Of a DNA stretch of 31,438 nucleotides, positions 24,243 to 31,438 are shown one piece after another. The notes under the pieces are model-generated. The model searched no databases, was not told where the DNA came from, and saw nothing but the letters and a program-made list of their open reading frames with translations. Source of the stretch: Clostridia bacterium (GTDB lineage: Bacteria > Bacillota > Clostridia > Christensenellales > Borkfalkiaceae). The stretch lies in contig JAFVOV010000067.1 in NCBI GenBank assembly GCA_017505675.1, forward strand, positions 1-31,438, read 5' to 3'. The number at the start of each line of letters is the position of its first letter. Positions within the stretch are counted from its first letter, which is position 1. A program made the position numbers and the translations under genes.

Positions 24243-25582
24243 TGGATACGCCTATTCGTGATTTTATAACCGAATATTCCTTAAAAAACCCTTTAAGGTT
24301 ACATATGCCGGGGCATAAAGGCAAAAACCTTACGGGTAACGAACGCGCGGATATAACTGAAATTGACGGCGCAGACAGTCTTTATTCAGCAAGCGGTATA
24401 ATAAAGAAAAGTGAAGAAAACGCAAGTTCACTTTTCGGCGCGAACACTTTTTATTCTACGGAAGGCTCTTCCCACGCAATACGCGCTATGCTCTATCTTG
24501 CCTTAAAACACGCTAAAGCACATAATATTAAACCTTTAATTTTAGCAGGCAGAAACGCGCACAAATCCTTTATAAGCGCCTGCGCGCTTTTAGATATTAG
24601 CGTTGAATGGCTTTACGGTTTTAACGATAATTCTTACCTTACCTGTAACATTTCGGTAGATACGATTAAAGATAAATTAAACCTTCTTTCCGATAAACCA
24701 CTTGCCGTTTATATCACTAGCCCAGACTATTTAGGTAATATTACCGATATAAAAGGTATTGCCGAGTTTTGCAAAAAAAGTGGAATTTTACTTTTGGTTG
24801 ATAACGCGCACGGCGCTTACACCAAATTTTTAAAAACTTCACTTCACCCTATCGACCTAGGCGCGACTGCTTGCGCTGATTCTGCGCATAAAACCTTGCC
24901 TGCGCTCACGGGCGCGGCGTATTTGCACCTAGCAAAAGACGCGCCAAGTGACTTTATAAGTCAAGCAAAAAACGCTCTATCTTTATTCGGCTCAACAAGT
25001 CCGTCTTATTTAATTTTGCAGTCTTTAGACCTTGTAAACGAATATATTTCAGACGGATATAAAGAAAAACTTAACTTTTTTACCGAGCAATTAGATAAAT
25101 TAAAAGAAACGCTAAAAAAAGCAGGTTATAATTTAATCGATAGCGAACCGCTTAAAATTGTGTTAAACGCAAAAAAATACGGTTATTACGGCTATGAATT
25201 AAACAACCTACTACTAAGTAACGGCATAATACCTGAATTTTACGATAGTGATTACGTTGTTTTAATGTTTACTTTAGAAAATAGCGAACATCTTGAAAGC
25301 ATTAAAAAAGTTTTACTTTCTATCCCAAAAAAGCCTGAAATTTTAAGCCGTCCCCCCGCGTTACGCGCGTTAAAACGGGCTTTAACCCCACACGAAGCCT
25401 TGCTTTCCCCAACGGAAATTATAAGCGTGAACGACGCGGAAAACCGAATTCTAGCAGACGTTACCGTTTCTTGTCCACCCGCCGTACCTATAGCGACTTG
25501 TGGTGAAATTATAGATAAACGCGCGATTGATTTATTTAATTATTACGGTATAAAAACTTGCGTAGTAGTTAAAAAAGCATAA
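24242..25582 (+). CDS. PLP-dependent Orn/Lys/Arg decarboxylase-like protein
   Basis: The 446-residue fold-type I PLP enzyme has the family N-terminal motif LHMPGHKG (20-27), STEGSSHAIRAM, VDNAHGAY with the PLP-ring Asp187, and ADSAHKTLPALTG with the Schiff-base Lys217. The C-terminal half resembles the small domain of the Orn/Lys/Arg decarboxylase family, including the late EAL-segment and AVPIATCGEII. It probably decarboxylates a basic amino acid, but substrate choice cannot be read. Its start overlaps the SCIFF maturase stop codon by one base, so it is made from the same message. A strong terminator follows. Confidence 0.87.
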   Translation: MDTPIRDFITEYSLKNPLRLHMPGHKGKNLTGNERADITEIDGADSLYSASGIIKKSEENASSLFGANTFYSTEGSSHAIRAMLYLALKHAKAHNIKPLILAGRNAHKSFISACALLDISVEWLYGFNDNSYLTCNISVDTIKDKLNLLSDKPLAVYITSPDYLGNITDIKGIAEFCKKSGILLLVDNAHGAYTKFLKTSLHPIDLGATACADSAHKTLPALTGAAYLHLAKDAPSDFISQAKNALSLFGSTSPSYLILQSLDLVNEYISDGYKEKLNFFTEQLDKLKETLKKAGYNLIDSEPLKIVLNAKKYGYYGYELNNLLLSNGIIPEFYDSDYVVLMFTLENSEHLESIKKVLLSIPKKPEILSRPPALRALKRALTPHEALLSPTEIISVNDAENRILADVTVSCPPAVPIATCGEIIDKRAIDLFNYYGIKTCVVVKKA

Positions 25583-25620
25583 AAAATCACCCCACCGAGT
25601 TAATTCGGTGGGGTTTAATT
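25583..25620. terminator. Bidirectional terminator between the decarboxylase-like gene and proA
   Basis: ACCCCACCGA (25589-25598) and TCGGTGGGGT (25605-25614) form a perfect 10-bp stem with a 6-nt loop, with T-rich tracts on both strands. Confidence 0.9.
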
Positions 25621-25621
25621 T

Positions 25622-26881
25622 TTATTTTCTAACAGCGCCGTTGCCTTTTATAATATATTTTGTAGTTACCAAAGCGGAAAGCCCCATAGGTCCGCGAGCG
25701 TGCATTTTTTGCGTGCTTATGCCGATTTCTGCACCCAAGCCGAAAACGAAACCGTCAGTAAAACGAGTGGATGCGTTATGATAAACGGAAGACGCGTCAA
25801 CTTCATTTAAGAACTTTTGCGCGTTTTCAAGATTTTCAGTAATAATTGATTCAGAGTGGCGCGTGCCGTGTTCGTTTATATGCTCAATAGCCTGTTCTAA
25901 AGAATCAACCGTTTTAACTGAAATTATTGCCGCGCCGTATTCGGTATAAAAGTCTTCTTCTGTTGCGGAAGATAAAAACGGATAATCTTTAATAACTTCT
26001 TTCGCCCTTTCATCCGTGCGGATTTCCACTTGCTTTTCTTTTAACGCTTCTGCAATTTTAGGTAGCGCAGAATCTAAAATTTCCGAATGAATTACTATAG
26101 ATTCACACGCGTTACAAACGCTATAGCGTTGTGTTTTAGCGTTAAATATAATTTTTGCAGCCATATCAATATCAGCGCTTTTATCAACGTAAACGTGGCA
26201 ATTCCCCGTACCCGTTTCAATAATAGGTATAGTAGAATTTTCCACAGCCGCTTTAATTAGCGACGCGCTACCCCTTGGAATTAAAAGGTCAACGTATTTA
26301 TTCATTTTCATAAACGCAGTTGTCGTTTCCCTTGAAGTATCTTCGATTACCGAAACGGCGTTTGTATCAATACCGCAACCGTTAAGCGCTTCTTTTAAAA
26401 CTTTTACTATTGCAATATTAGAACGGAGCGAATCACTACCGCCCTTTAATATAACTGCGTTTGCCGTTTTAAAACAAAGCGCAAAAGCATCTGCCGTAAC
26501 GTTCGGGCGGGATTCGTAAATAATACCCACAACCCCGAAAGGTACGGTCTTTTTTATAATACTTATACCCTGCTCTTTATTCTCGTGCGAATAAACTATT
26601 TCATCAAGCGGACATTTAAGGGTGGCAACTTGTTCTAGCCCAACAGCCATACCTTCAATAACCTTTTCGTTTAAGGTGAGCCTATCAATAAACGCATCAG
26701 ACATTCCCTTTTCTTTAGCGCTTAAAATATCCGCAGTATTTTCCGCCATTAAATATTCTGCATTTAATCTTAAAAGGCTTGCCGCCCTTATAAGCGCCGA
26801 ATTTCTAACTTCTTCGGAAAGCATATTTAACCTTGCCGCCGCCTGCTTTGCTTTTTTACCAAGCGAAACTAAATCGTACAT
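25622..26881 (-). CDS. proA: Glutamate-5-semialdehyde dehydrogenase (gamma-glutamyl phosphate reductase)
   Basis: The 419-residue enzyme has the standard length. FGVVGIIYESRPNVTADAFA and the nucleotide-binding VILKGGSD are clear. The catalytic region is QRYSVCNACE with nucleophile Cys256. It reduces gamma-glutamyl phosphate to the semialdehyde in proline synthesis, using NADPH. proB is not in the window. The start codon lies 3 nt after the stop of the protease-like gene, with the ribosome site AAGGAG inside that gene's last codons, so the two are coupled. Confidence 0.96.
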   Translation of the reverse strand: MYDLVSLGKKAKQAAARLNMLSEEVRNSALIRAASLLRLNAEYLMAENTADILSAKEKGMSDAFIDRLTLNEKVIEGMAVGLEQVATLKCPLDEIVYSHENKEQGISIIKKTVPFGVVGIIYESRPNVTADAFALCFKTANAVILKGGSDSLRSNIAIVKVLKEALNGCGIDTNAVSVIEDTSRETTTAFMKMNKYVDLLIPRGSASLIKAAVENSTIPIIETGTGNCHVYVDKSADIDMAAKIIFNAKTQRYSVCNACESIVIHSEILDSALPKIAEALKEKQVEIRTDERAKEVIKDYPFLSSATEEDFYTEYGAAIISVKTVDSLEQAIEHINEHGTRHSESIITENLENAQKFLNEVDASSVYHNASTRFTDGFVFGLGAEIGISTQKMHARGPMGLSALVTTKYIIKGNGAVRK

Positions 26882-26884
26882 TTT

Positions 26885-27385
26885 CTACGCTCCTTTTCTA
26901 AAAATTTTAGCGTATATTCTTTTTAATTTACTCTTTATTTTTATTCTAAAGAAAAACCATTTAAGCCTAATTTTGCGTAGAGTTTTACGCTTATACCAAC
27001 GCTCAACCTGCTTAATATATTTTATATCACTACATTCTATATATTTTTTACCGCGGTAAAATCCGCTCATCACCCCGAAAACTTGCTCTTCAAGCACTTT
27101 TTCCAAAGCAAACTGGCTATCACCGCAAATAATATAGCCGTATTCGGTAGGTTGCATAACCCTGTGCAGAACGAACTTACCATCCGCGCGCTGATAAAGC
27201 GCAACGTCAAAGCGTTTTAATTTTTGCGTTTTTGGTAACACTATTACGGATTGCCCACGGTGCTTTAACGTGGGCCACATACTGTTCCCACCGGGTACGA
27301 ACGCCAACGCGCCGTTTTTAAGTAATTCCGTTTTATAATCAGACTTTGCGCCCGAAATAGTAGTATCTTTAACAACGTTTTCCAT
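26885..27385 (-). CDS. S24/S26-family (SipW-like) signal-peptidase-like protein
   Basis: The 166-residue protein shows the protease signature GNSMWPTL with the putative nucleophile Ser35, then RFDVALYQ and KFVLHRV with His74. That is the Ser-His arrangement of SipW/archaeal-type peptidases rather than Ser-Lys. A later CGDSQFALE matches the family's GD box. No clear membrane helix is seen, but the C-terminus (about 125-166) is extremely basic and could associate with membrane or nucleic acid. The substrate is unknown. It is the first gene before proA. Its promoter is so close to the ATG that the message may be leaderless. Confidence 0.75.
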   Translation of the reverse strand: MENVVKDTTISGAKSDYKTELLKNGALAFVPGGNSMWPTLKHRGQSVIVLPKTQKLKRFDVALYQRADGKFVLHRVMQPTEYGYIICGDSQFALEKVLEEQVFGVMSGFYRGKKYIECSDIKYIKQVERWYKRKTLRKIRLKWFFFRIKIKSKLKRIYAKIFRKGA

Positions 27386-27394
27386 ATCTTTTTA

Positions 27395-27423
27395 AGTATA
27401 ACAAAAAGGCGGGCGTTTGTCAA
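27395..27423 (-). promoter_or_regulatory. Promoter of the S24-like protease and proA operon, inside a terminator
   Basis: On the minus strand TTGACA (27423-27418), a 17-bp spacer, then TATACT (27400-27395). The -35 overlaps the loop and 3'-proximal arm of the upstream terminator, and only 9 nt separate the -10 from the ATG at 27385, implying a transcript with almost no leader. Confidence 0.7.
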
Positions 27424-27429
27424 CGCCCG
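27403..27429 (-). terminator. Intrinsic terminator after the ECF S-component gene
   Basis: CGGGCGTT (27410-27417) and AACGCCCG (27422-27429) form an 8-bp stem with a 4-nt loop. On the minus strand it is followed by a TTTTT run. Confidence 0.82.
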
Positions 27430-27441
27430 ACCAAAGTTTTA

Positions 27442-27960
27442 TTATTCACTTTTATCAAAAGGATTTTTATGAACGAAAAACACGCTTATAGCCGTGCCTA
27501 TAATTACACCTATCAAACCTTGAACAAGATTTCCGGGGATACTTGCCGCGGCGGCTATGCCTTCACCCATAATAAGGCAAGCGTATAAAAAATACCCCGC
27601 AACCATTATTAGTTCAGCAACAATACCACCTAATATCAACGCCGGCAAATTTTTATTAAAGGCTTTTTTAATAACTATAAATATTAAATATGCAACAACC
27701 GCCATAGTTGCTTTTATTATAAGCGTTGCAGGCGCGTAAATAACGTAACCCGTTAAAATATCCGCAAGCGCCGAGCCAAGCCCTGCTGATATAGCGCCGA
27801 GTAAAGGACCTAAAATAAACGCGGAAAAAAGAACCACGGCATCACCCAAATTAACGTAACCGCTCATAGGTGATGGAATTTGTATAACTATAGTTGCAAG
27901 CGCCGTTAAAGCAGTAAGCATAGCGCATATAACAAGTTTTTTTGTGTTTATAACTGCCAT
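27442..27960 (-). CDS. ECF transporter S component
   Basis: The 172-residue integral membrane protein has about five or six helices. The loop GYVNLGDAVVLFSAFILGPL is characteristic of energy-coupling-factor substrate-binding (S) subunits of the PF07155-like group. Such proteins bind a vitamin or nucleobase-like molecule and work with shared EcfA/EcfT subunits encoded elsewhere. The substrate is not evident and no riboswitch precedes the gene. It follows the HAD phosphatase by 10 nt, and its AGGAG ribosome site overlaps that gene's stop codon, so they are coupled. The HAD enzyme may act on a related nucleotide, but this is speculation. Confidence 0.85.
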   Translation of the reverse strand: MAVINTKKLVICAMLTALTALATIVIQIPSPMSGYVNLGDAVVLFSAFILGPLLGAISAGLGSALADILTGYVIYAPATLIIKATMAVVAYLIFIVIKKAFNKNLPALILGGIVAELIMVAGYFLYACLIMGEGIAAAASIPGNLVQGLIGVIIGTAISVFFVHKNPFDKSE

Positions 27961-27970
27961 AATAATTCTC

Positions 27971-28648
27971 CTATAAAATTTTATTTATTTCGCTTAAACT
28001 TTCTATGGTAAAATTCGGTTTAATTTCTATTGACGGCGCGGTTTTATTATGATTATACCAAACTGTAAATATCCCGCACAAAAGACCGCCCTTTATATCT
28101 GCGCTAATAGAATCCCCTATCAAAGCGGTTTCACTTGGCAAAACGCCTTTTAGTGCCTTAAAAACCCCGTCAAAAAACCTTTTATCGGGTTTTTGATAGC
28201 CTAACTTTTCAGAAAGGAAAAAATCTGTAAAATAATCAAACATACCTGCAATTTTAAGCCTGTTTATTTGCTGGTCGCTCATTCCGTTACTCGCCGCGTA
28301 AAGTTTATATTTTACAGATAAATATTTAAGCATATCCATAGCGCCGTCAACGGCAATTGCAGAATTAAAGAGTTCTTTTCTAAATTCCGTTTCTATCTTT
28401 TCCGCATTAAAATCAATATCAAGCGCGCTAAACACGCGCTTAAAACGAATTTTGAAAAGTTCTTCTCTAGTAAGAGTTCCGTTTTCAATCTCTTGCCAAA
28501 GAGAATCGTTAATCTTTAAAAAAATCGGGGCGTATTCTTCTTTATAATTAATTCCATATTTAATAAACGCATTTTTAACCGCGAGCGGGGCGCACTTATG
28601 AAAGTCTAATAAAGTGTTATCGATATCAATTAAAACGGCTTTTATCAT
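27971..28648 (-). CDS. HAD-superfamily phosphatase, YjjG-like (pyrimidine nucleotidase type)
   Basis: The 225-residue protein has the HAD motif I IDIDNTLLDF (Asp8, Asp10), motif II ASNG, and the late LIGDSISADIKGG motif IV with the two metal-binding acids. The overall pattern, including a helical cap after residue 15 and KLGYQKPDKRFFDG (motif III Lys), fits the YjjG subgroup (TIGR02254), which dephosphorylates non-canonical pyrimidine nucleotides and protects DNA precursors. The substrate is by family analogy. It is the first gene of the two-gene operon with the ECF S component, with a GGGGAAAGG ribosome region and a promoter just upstream. Confidence 0.9.
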   Translation of the reverse strand: MIKAVLIDIDNTLLDFHKCAPLAVKNAFIKYGINYKEEYAPIFLKINDSLWQEIENGTLTREELFKIRFKRVFSALDIDFNAEKIETEFRKELFNSAIAVDGAMDMLKYLSVKYKLYAASNGMSDQQINRLKIAGMFDYFTDFFLSEKLGYQKPDKRFFDGVFKALKGVLPSETALIGDSISADIKGGLLCGIFTVWYNHNKTAPSIEIKPNFTIESLSEINKIL

Positions 28649-28668
28649 ACCTTTCCCCTTTTGTAAAT

Positions 28669-28698
28669 AATATACTCTTTAACTAATATATTAGTCAA
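28669..28698 (-). promoter_or_regulatory. Promoter of the HAD-ECF operon
   Basis: On the minus strand TTGACT (28698-28693), an 18-bp spacer, then TATATT (28674-28669), 20 bp before the ATG at 28648. Confidence 0.6.
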
Positions 28699-28715
28699 GC
28701 AAATTAAACTAAAAA

Positions 28716-28753
28716 AATAGAAGGAATAATCGTTTTTAATTATCCCTTCTATT
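28716..28753 (-). terminator. Intrinsic terminator after trxB
   Basis: Two 15-nt arms (28716-28730 and 28739-28753) pair with one mismatch around an 8-nt loop. On the minus strand the stem runs into a T7 tract, ending the nrdD-trxB message. Confidence 0.85.
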
Positions 28754-28780
28754 AAAATTTTTTATCATTTAATTTAACTT

Positions 28781-29695
28781 TTAACCTAAACTTTCAATGT
28801 AAATGCAAGCGTTGGTTGCCGCAACTGCGCCGTCGCCAACCGCAGTAGAAACTTGCCTTACCGCTTTAGTTCTACAATCCCCTGCCACGAACAAACCTTC
28901 CGTTTTGGTTTTGCAAGTTTCGTCAGCAACGATATAACCCATATTATCAAGGTCAGCCAAATTTGCAAACGCTTTGTTATCAGGCACTTGACCTATCGCA
29001 ACGAATACCGCTGGGATTTCGTGACGCAAGATATTGCCGTCTTTATCCTTATATTCGATAGCGGTGAGTTCGTCTTCACCGATAAAGTCAATAACGCTGG
29101 TATTAGGTCTCCATTCGATATTATCTTTTGCTAAAAGCGCTTTAACGTGCGCCTTATCGCCAAAGAACTTATCAAAGAGCGTATAAATATAAACCTTTTT
29201 GCAGTAACTTGAAAGCAACAAACTGTACTGTAACGCCGTGTTCGCGTCGCCGATAATAGCAACTTCTCTATCCTTATAGAAAGGACCGTCGCAAATAGCG
29301 CAGTAATAAACGCCCCTACCAACTAAATCTTCTCTATCGGATTTAGTGCGCAAATGTTTGTGCTTAACGCCCGACGCAATAATCACGCTTTTAGCGGAAT
29401 ATTCATTATATTCGGTTTTAACGGTAAAGTCACCTTCACCGTTCTTTATAATTTCCGTTACCTTTTCAATTTCCACTTCCGCGCCAAGCGAAGTTATTTG
29501 GTCAAAAAGGTTATCAGCAAACTTTTCACCGCTAATTTCTTTTATAGACGGATAATTTTCCAGCCTTGGGGACATTGCAATTTGCCCGCCCAAACTTTCA
29601 CTTTCTAAAACCAAAACCGTTTTATTGTTTCTTAAAGCGTATAGCGCGGAAGTCATCCCTGCCGCGCCTGCGCCTATTACTATAATATCGTACAT
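28781..29695 (-). CDS. trxB: Thioredoxin reductase (flavoprotein)
   Basis: The 304-residue NAD(P)H-dependent flavoprotein starts MYDIIVIGAGAAGMTSALYA (FAD-binding Gly motif). The redox-active site is YYCAICDGP (CxxC; usual form CATC), the second nucleotide-binding motif is AIIGDANTAL, and the late VAGDCRTKAVRQVSTAVGDG is the FAD motif. I use the ATG at 29695; the frame extends upstream to a TTG inside the reductase gene, but residue 1 of the standard family N-terminus is the ATG. GDANTA replaces the usual GGGDSA, so cofactor preference may differ. Only one base separates it from the stop codon of the ribonucleotide reductase, which carries a redoxin domain, its probable electron acceptor. Confidence 0.93.
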   Translation of the reverse strand: MYDIIVIGAGAAGMTSALYALRNNKTVLVLESESLGGQIAMSPRLENYPSIKEISGEKFADNLFDQITSLGAEVEIEKVTEIIKNGEGDFTVKTEYNEYSAKSVIIASGVKHKHLRTKSDREDLVGRGVYYCAICDGPFYKDREVAIIGDANTALQYSLLLSSYCKKVYIYTLFDKFFGDKAHVKALLAKDNIEWRPNTSVIDFIGEDELTAIEYKDKDGNILRHEIPAVFVAIGQVPDNKAFANLADLDNMGYIVADETCKTKTEGLFVAGDCRTKAVRQVSTAVGDGAVAATNACIYIESLG

Positions 29696-29696
29696 A

Positions 29697-31438
29697 CTAA
29701 TTTCTGCTCTCAATGAATTTTCTAATTTCACTTGCGTTGTCGTAAGCGTCAAAACCGTTACCGTTAGGAACTAAAAGCGTGGGCGCTTTCTTTACGCCGT
29801 ACTTTAAAGTCGTTTCCTTATCTTCTTCAGCGTTGATTACGGTATATTTAACACCTGCTTTATCAAGCATCATTTTGCTAGTTTTGCAGTTAGGACATCC
29901 GTTTCTAGTGAAAAGAACGGGGCCGTCAAGTTCTGCCACTACGCTTTCTTTTTTACATTCGCAAGCGTCACTTTCTTTAGCGGTAAATTTAGAGTTCGTA
30001 ATATCGTAAACTTTTCTATCTTCAAATTCCTTTCTCTTACCGTCGTTCCAGTTTTGGATAGGACGATAATACCCTGTAATTCTAGAGTAAACTTCGGTCT
30101 TCTTTCCACAGGTCGGGCATTCGTAAACTTCGCCCGCAATATAGCCGTGGTCAGCGCAAACAGAATAAGTCGGTGACATTGTGTAGTACGGAAGTTTATA
30201 ATTTTCCGCTATCTTTCTTACCAAGTTTGCAGCGCTCTTCCAGTCGGGAAGTTTTTGACCCAAGAACGCGTGGAATACCGTACCTGAAGTATAAAGCGTT
30301 TGTAAATCGTCTTGAATATCAAGCGCAGAGAAAATATCATCAGTATATCCAACGGGCAAGTGAGAACTGTTGGTGTAGTATGGCGCGTTATCGTTATCAG
30401 ATGCCGTGATAATATCAGGGTATCTCTTCTTGTCGTGTTTAGCAAGCCTAAACGAAGTTGATTCTGCTGGCGTTGCTTCCAAGTTGTAAAGGTCGCCGTA
30501 AAGTTCTTGATAATCGGAAAGTTTGTTTCTCATAAAGTTCAATACGTCTTTAGTGAAACTTTGCGCTTCTGCGTTGGTTAAATCTTTCTTGAGCCATTTT
30601 GCGTTAAGGCACGCTTCGTTCATACCAACTAAACCGATAGTTGAGAAGTGGTTATTGAACGTTCCCAAATATCTCTTGGTGTACGGGTAAAGCCCTGCTT
30701 CCAAAAGTTTGGTAACGGTATCTCTTTTAACCTTTAACGAACGCGCAGAGATATCCATCATCTTCTTTAATCTTTCATAGAATTCTTCTTCATTGTTAGA
30801 AAGATAAGCAATTCTAGGCATATTTATGGTAACTACGCCGATAGAACCGGTGCTTTCACCACTACCGAAGAAACCGCCGGATTTTTTGCGGAGTTCACGA
30901 AGGTCAAGCCTTAAACGACAGCACATAGAACGAACGTCGCTCGGTTCCATATCACTGTTGATGTAGTTAGAAAAATACGGAGTGCCGTATTTAGCAGTCA
31001 TTTCAAAAAGGAGTTTGTTGTTTTCCGTTTCCGACCAGTCAAAATTAGAAGTAATAGAATATGTCGGAATAGGATACTGGAATCCCCTGCCGTTTGCGTC
31101 GCCTTCAATCATAATTTCGATAAACGCTTTGTTTATCATAGCCATTTCTTCAACGCAATCTTTATATTTAAAGTCCATTTCCTTTCCGCCGACGATAGCG
31201 TTCATTTCAGCAAGGTCGTTAGGAACTACCCAGTCAAGAGTAATGTTGGTAAACGGTGACTGCGTACCCCATCTTGAAGGAGTATTTACGCCGTAAATAA
31301 ACGACTGAATACATTGTTTAACTTCTTTATAGGTAAGGTTATCAACCTTAACGAACGGAGCAAGATAAGTATCGAAAGACGAGAACGCCTGCGCGCCCGC
31401 CCATTCGATTTGCATAATGCCCAAGAACTTTACCAATA
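29697..31438 (-). CDS. nrdD: Anaerobic (class III) ribonucleoside-triphosphate reductase with fused C-terminal redoxin domain (N-terminus missing)
   Basis: The visible 579 residues (the first codon is an internal Leu, so the gene continues past the right edge) show QIEWAGAQAFSSFDTYLAPF and the active-site barrel segment MNEACLNAKWL. Then come the zinc-binding CADHGYIAGEVYECPTCG and the glycyl-radical region SRITGYYRPIQNWNDGKR, with the radical Gly expected in RITGY. The last 75 residues form a separate glutaredoxin/thioredoxin-like fold: VLFTRNGCPNCKTSKMML (Cys514 and Cys517 of the fragment) and KKAPTLLV with the cis-Pro. Such enzymes make deoxynucleotides without oxygen after radical installation by NrdG. 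The fused redoxin and the adjacent trxB suggest a thioredoxin-reductase-driven enzyme rather than a formate-driven one. Confidence 0.94.
   Translation of the reverse strand, partial: LVKFLGIMQIEWAGAQAFSSFDTYLAPFVKVDNLTYKEVKQCIQSFIYGVNTPSRWGTQSPFTNITLDWVVPNDLAEMNAIVGGKEMDFKYKDCVEEMAMINKAFIEIMIEGDANGRGFQYPIPTYSITSNFDWSETENNKLLFEMTAKYGTPYFSNYINSDMEPSDVRSMCCRLRLDLRELRKKSGGFFGSGESTGSIGVVTINMPRIAYLSNNEEEFYERLKKMMDISARSLKVKRDTVTKLLEAGLYPYTKRYLGTFNNHFSTIGLVGMNEACLNAKWLKKDLTNAEAQSFTKDVLNFMRNKLSDYQELYGDLYNLEATPAESTSFRLAKHDKKRYPDIITASDNDNAPYYTNSSHLPVGYTDDIFSALDIQDDLQTLYTSGTVFHAFLGQKLPDWKSAANLVRKIAENYKLPYYTMSPTYSVCADHGYIAGEVYECPTCGKKTEVYSRITGYYRPIQNWNDGKRKEFEDRKVYDITNSKFTAKESDACECKKESVVAELDGPVLFTRNGCPNCKTSKMMLDKAGVKYTVINAEEDKETTLKYGVKKAPTLLVPNGNGFDAYDNASEIRKFIESRN

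Noticed and set aside
26622..27059. 145-residue plus-strand open frame with hydrophobic stretches
   Set aside because: It is antisense to proA and the protease gene, has no promoter or ribosome site, and both minus-strand genes have clear motifs.

Overview
The window looks like a chromosomal piece of an uncultured, strictly anaerobic Clostridia-type Firmicute. It is AT-rich, has strong AGGAGG-type ribosome sites and sigma-A promoters, and carries families typical of Clostridia: a SCIFF six-cysteine peptide with its radical-SAM maturase, a DUF4364 protein, a TSCPD (TIGR03905) protein, and a class III (oxygen-sensitive) ribonucleotide reductase with its activase. No rRNA, tRNA, CRISPR array, prophage or classical insertion sequence was seen.

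Region 1 (1 to about 15.9 kb) is a glycan-acquisition locus, mostly on the minus strand. In transcription order it encodes a large membrane-anchored surface protein with tandem beta-sandwich repeats (14731-11408), a sugar-binding lipoprotein (11358-9898), two CUT1-type ABC permeases (9874-8954 and 8943-8092), a lipoprotein with a glycoside-hydrolase-like barrel (8095-6551), a 1018-residue surface protein that crosses the membrane to a conserved cytoplasmic domain (6548-3492), and, after a strongly structured intergenic element, a cytoplasmic paralogue of the barrel lipoprotein (3300-1999). A divergent AraC-type regulator (15042-15932) faces the cluster across a control region with two hairpins, a palindrome and a 21-bp direct repeat. 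No ABC ATPase is present. The inferred logic is capture and cleavage outside the cell, import, and a second processing step inside. At the distal end lie dispersed repeats flanking a small GIY-YIG nuclease gene, then the start of another secreted beta-sandwich protein that runs off the left edge.

Region 2 (15.9-22.5 kb) is housekeeping: typA/bipA, a Nudix hydrolase and an unknown coiled-coil protein in one minus-strand operon; DUF4364 and TSCPD genes; a PHP phosphoesterase; dtd; and the NrdG-type activase. The dtd and activase promoters are divergent and share a -35 region.

Region 3 (22.5-25.6 kb) is the SCIFF locus: a 50-residue seven-cysteine precursor, an intrinsic terminator, the radical-SAM/SPASM maturase, and a PLP-dependent decarboxylase-like gene overlapping the maturase stop codon.

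Region 4 (25.6-31.4 kb, minus strand) holds proA with a SipW/S24-like protease, an ECF transporter S component with a YjjG-like HAD phosphatase, and a thioredoxin reductase directly after an anaerobic ribonucleotide reductase whose C-terminus carries a fused redoxin domain. The reductase is cut by the right edge.
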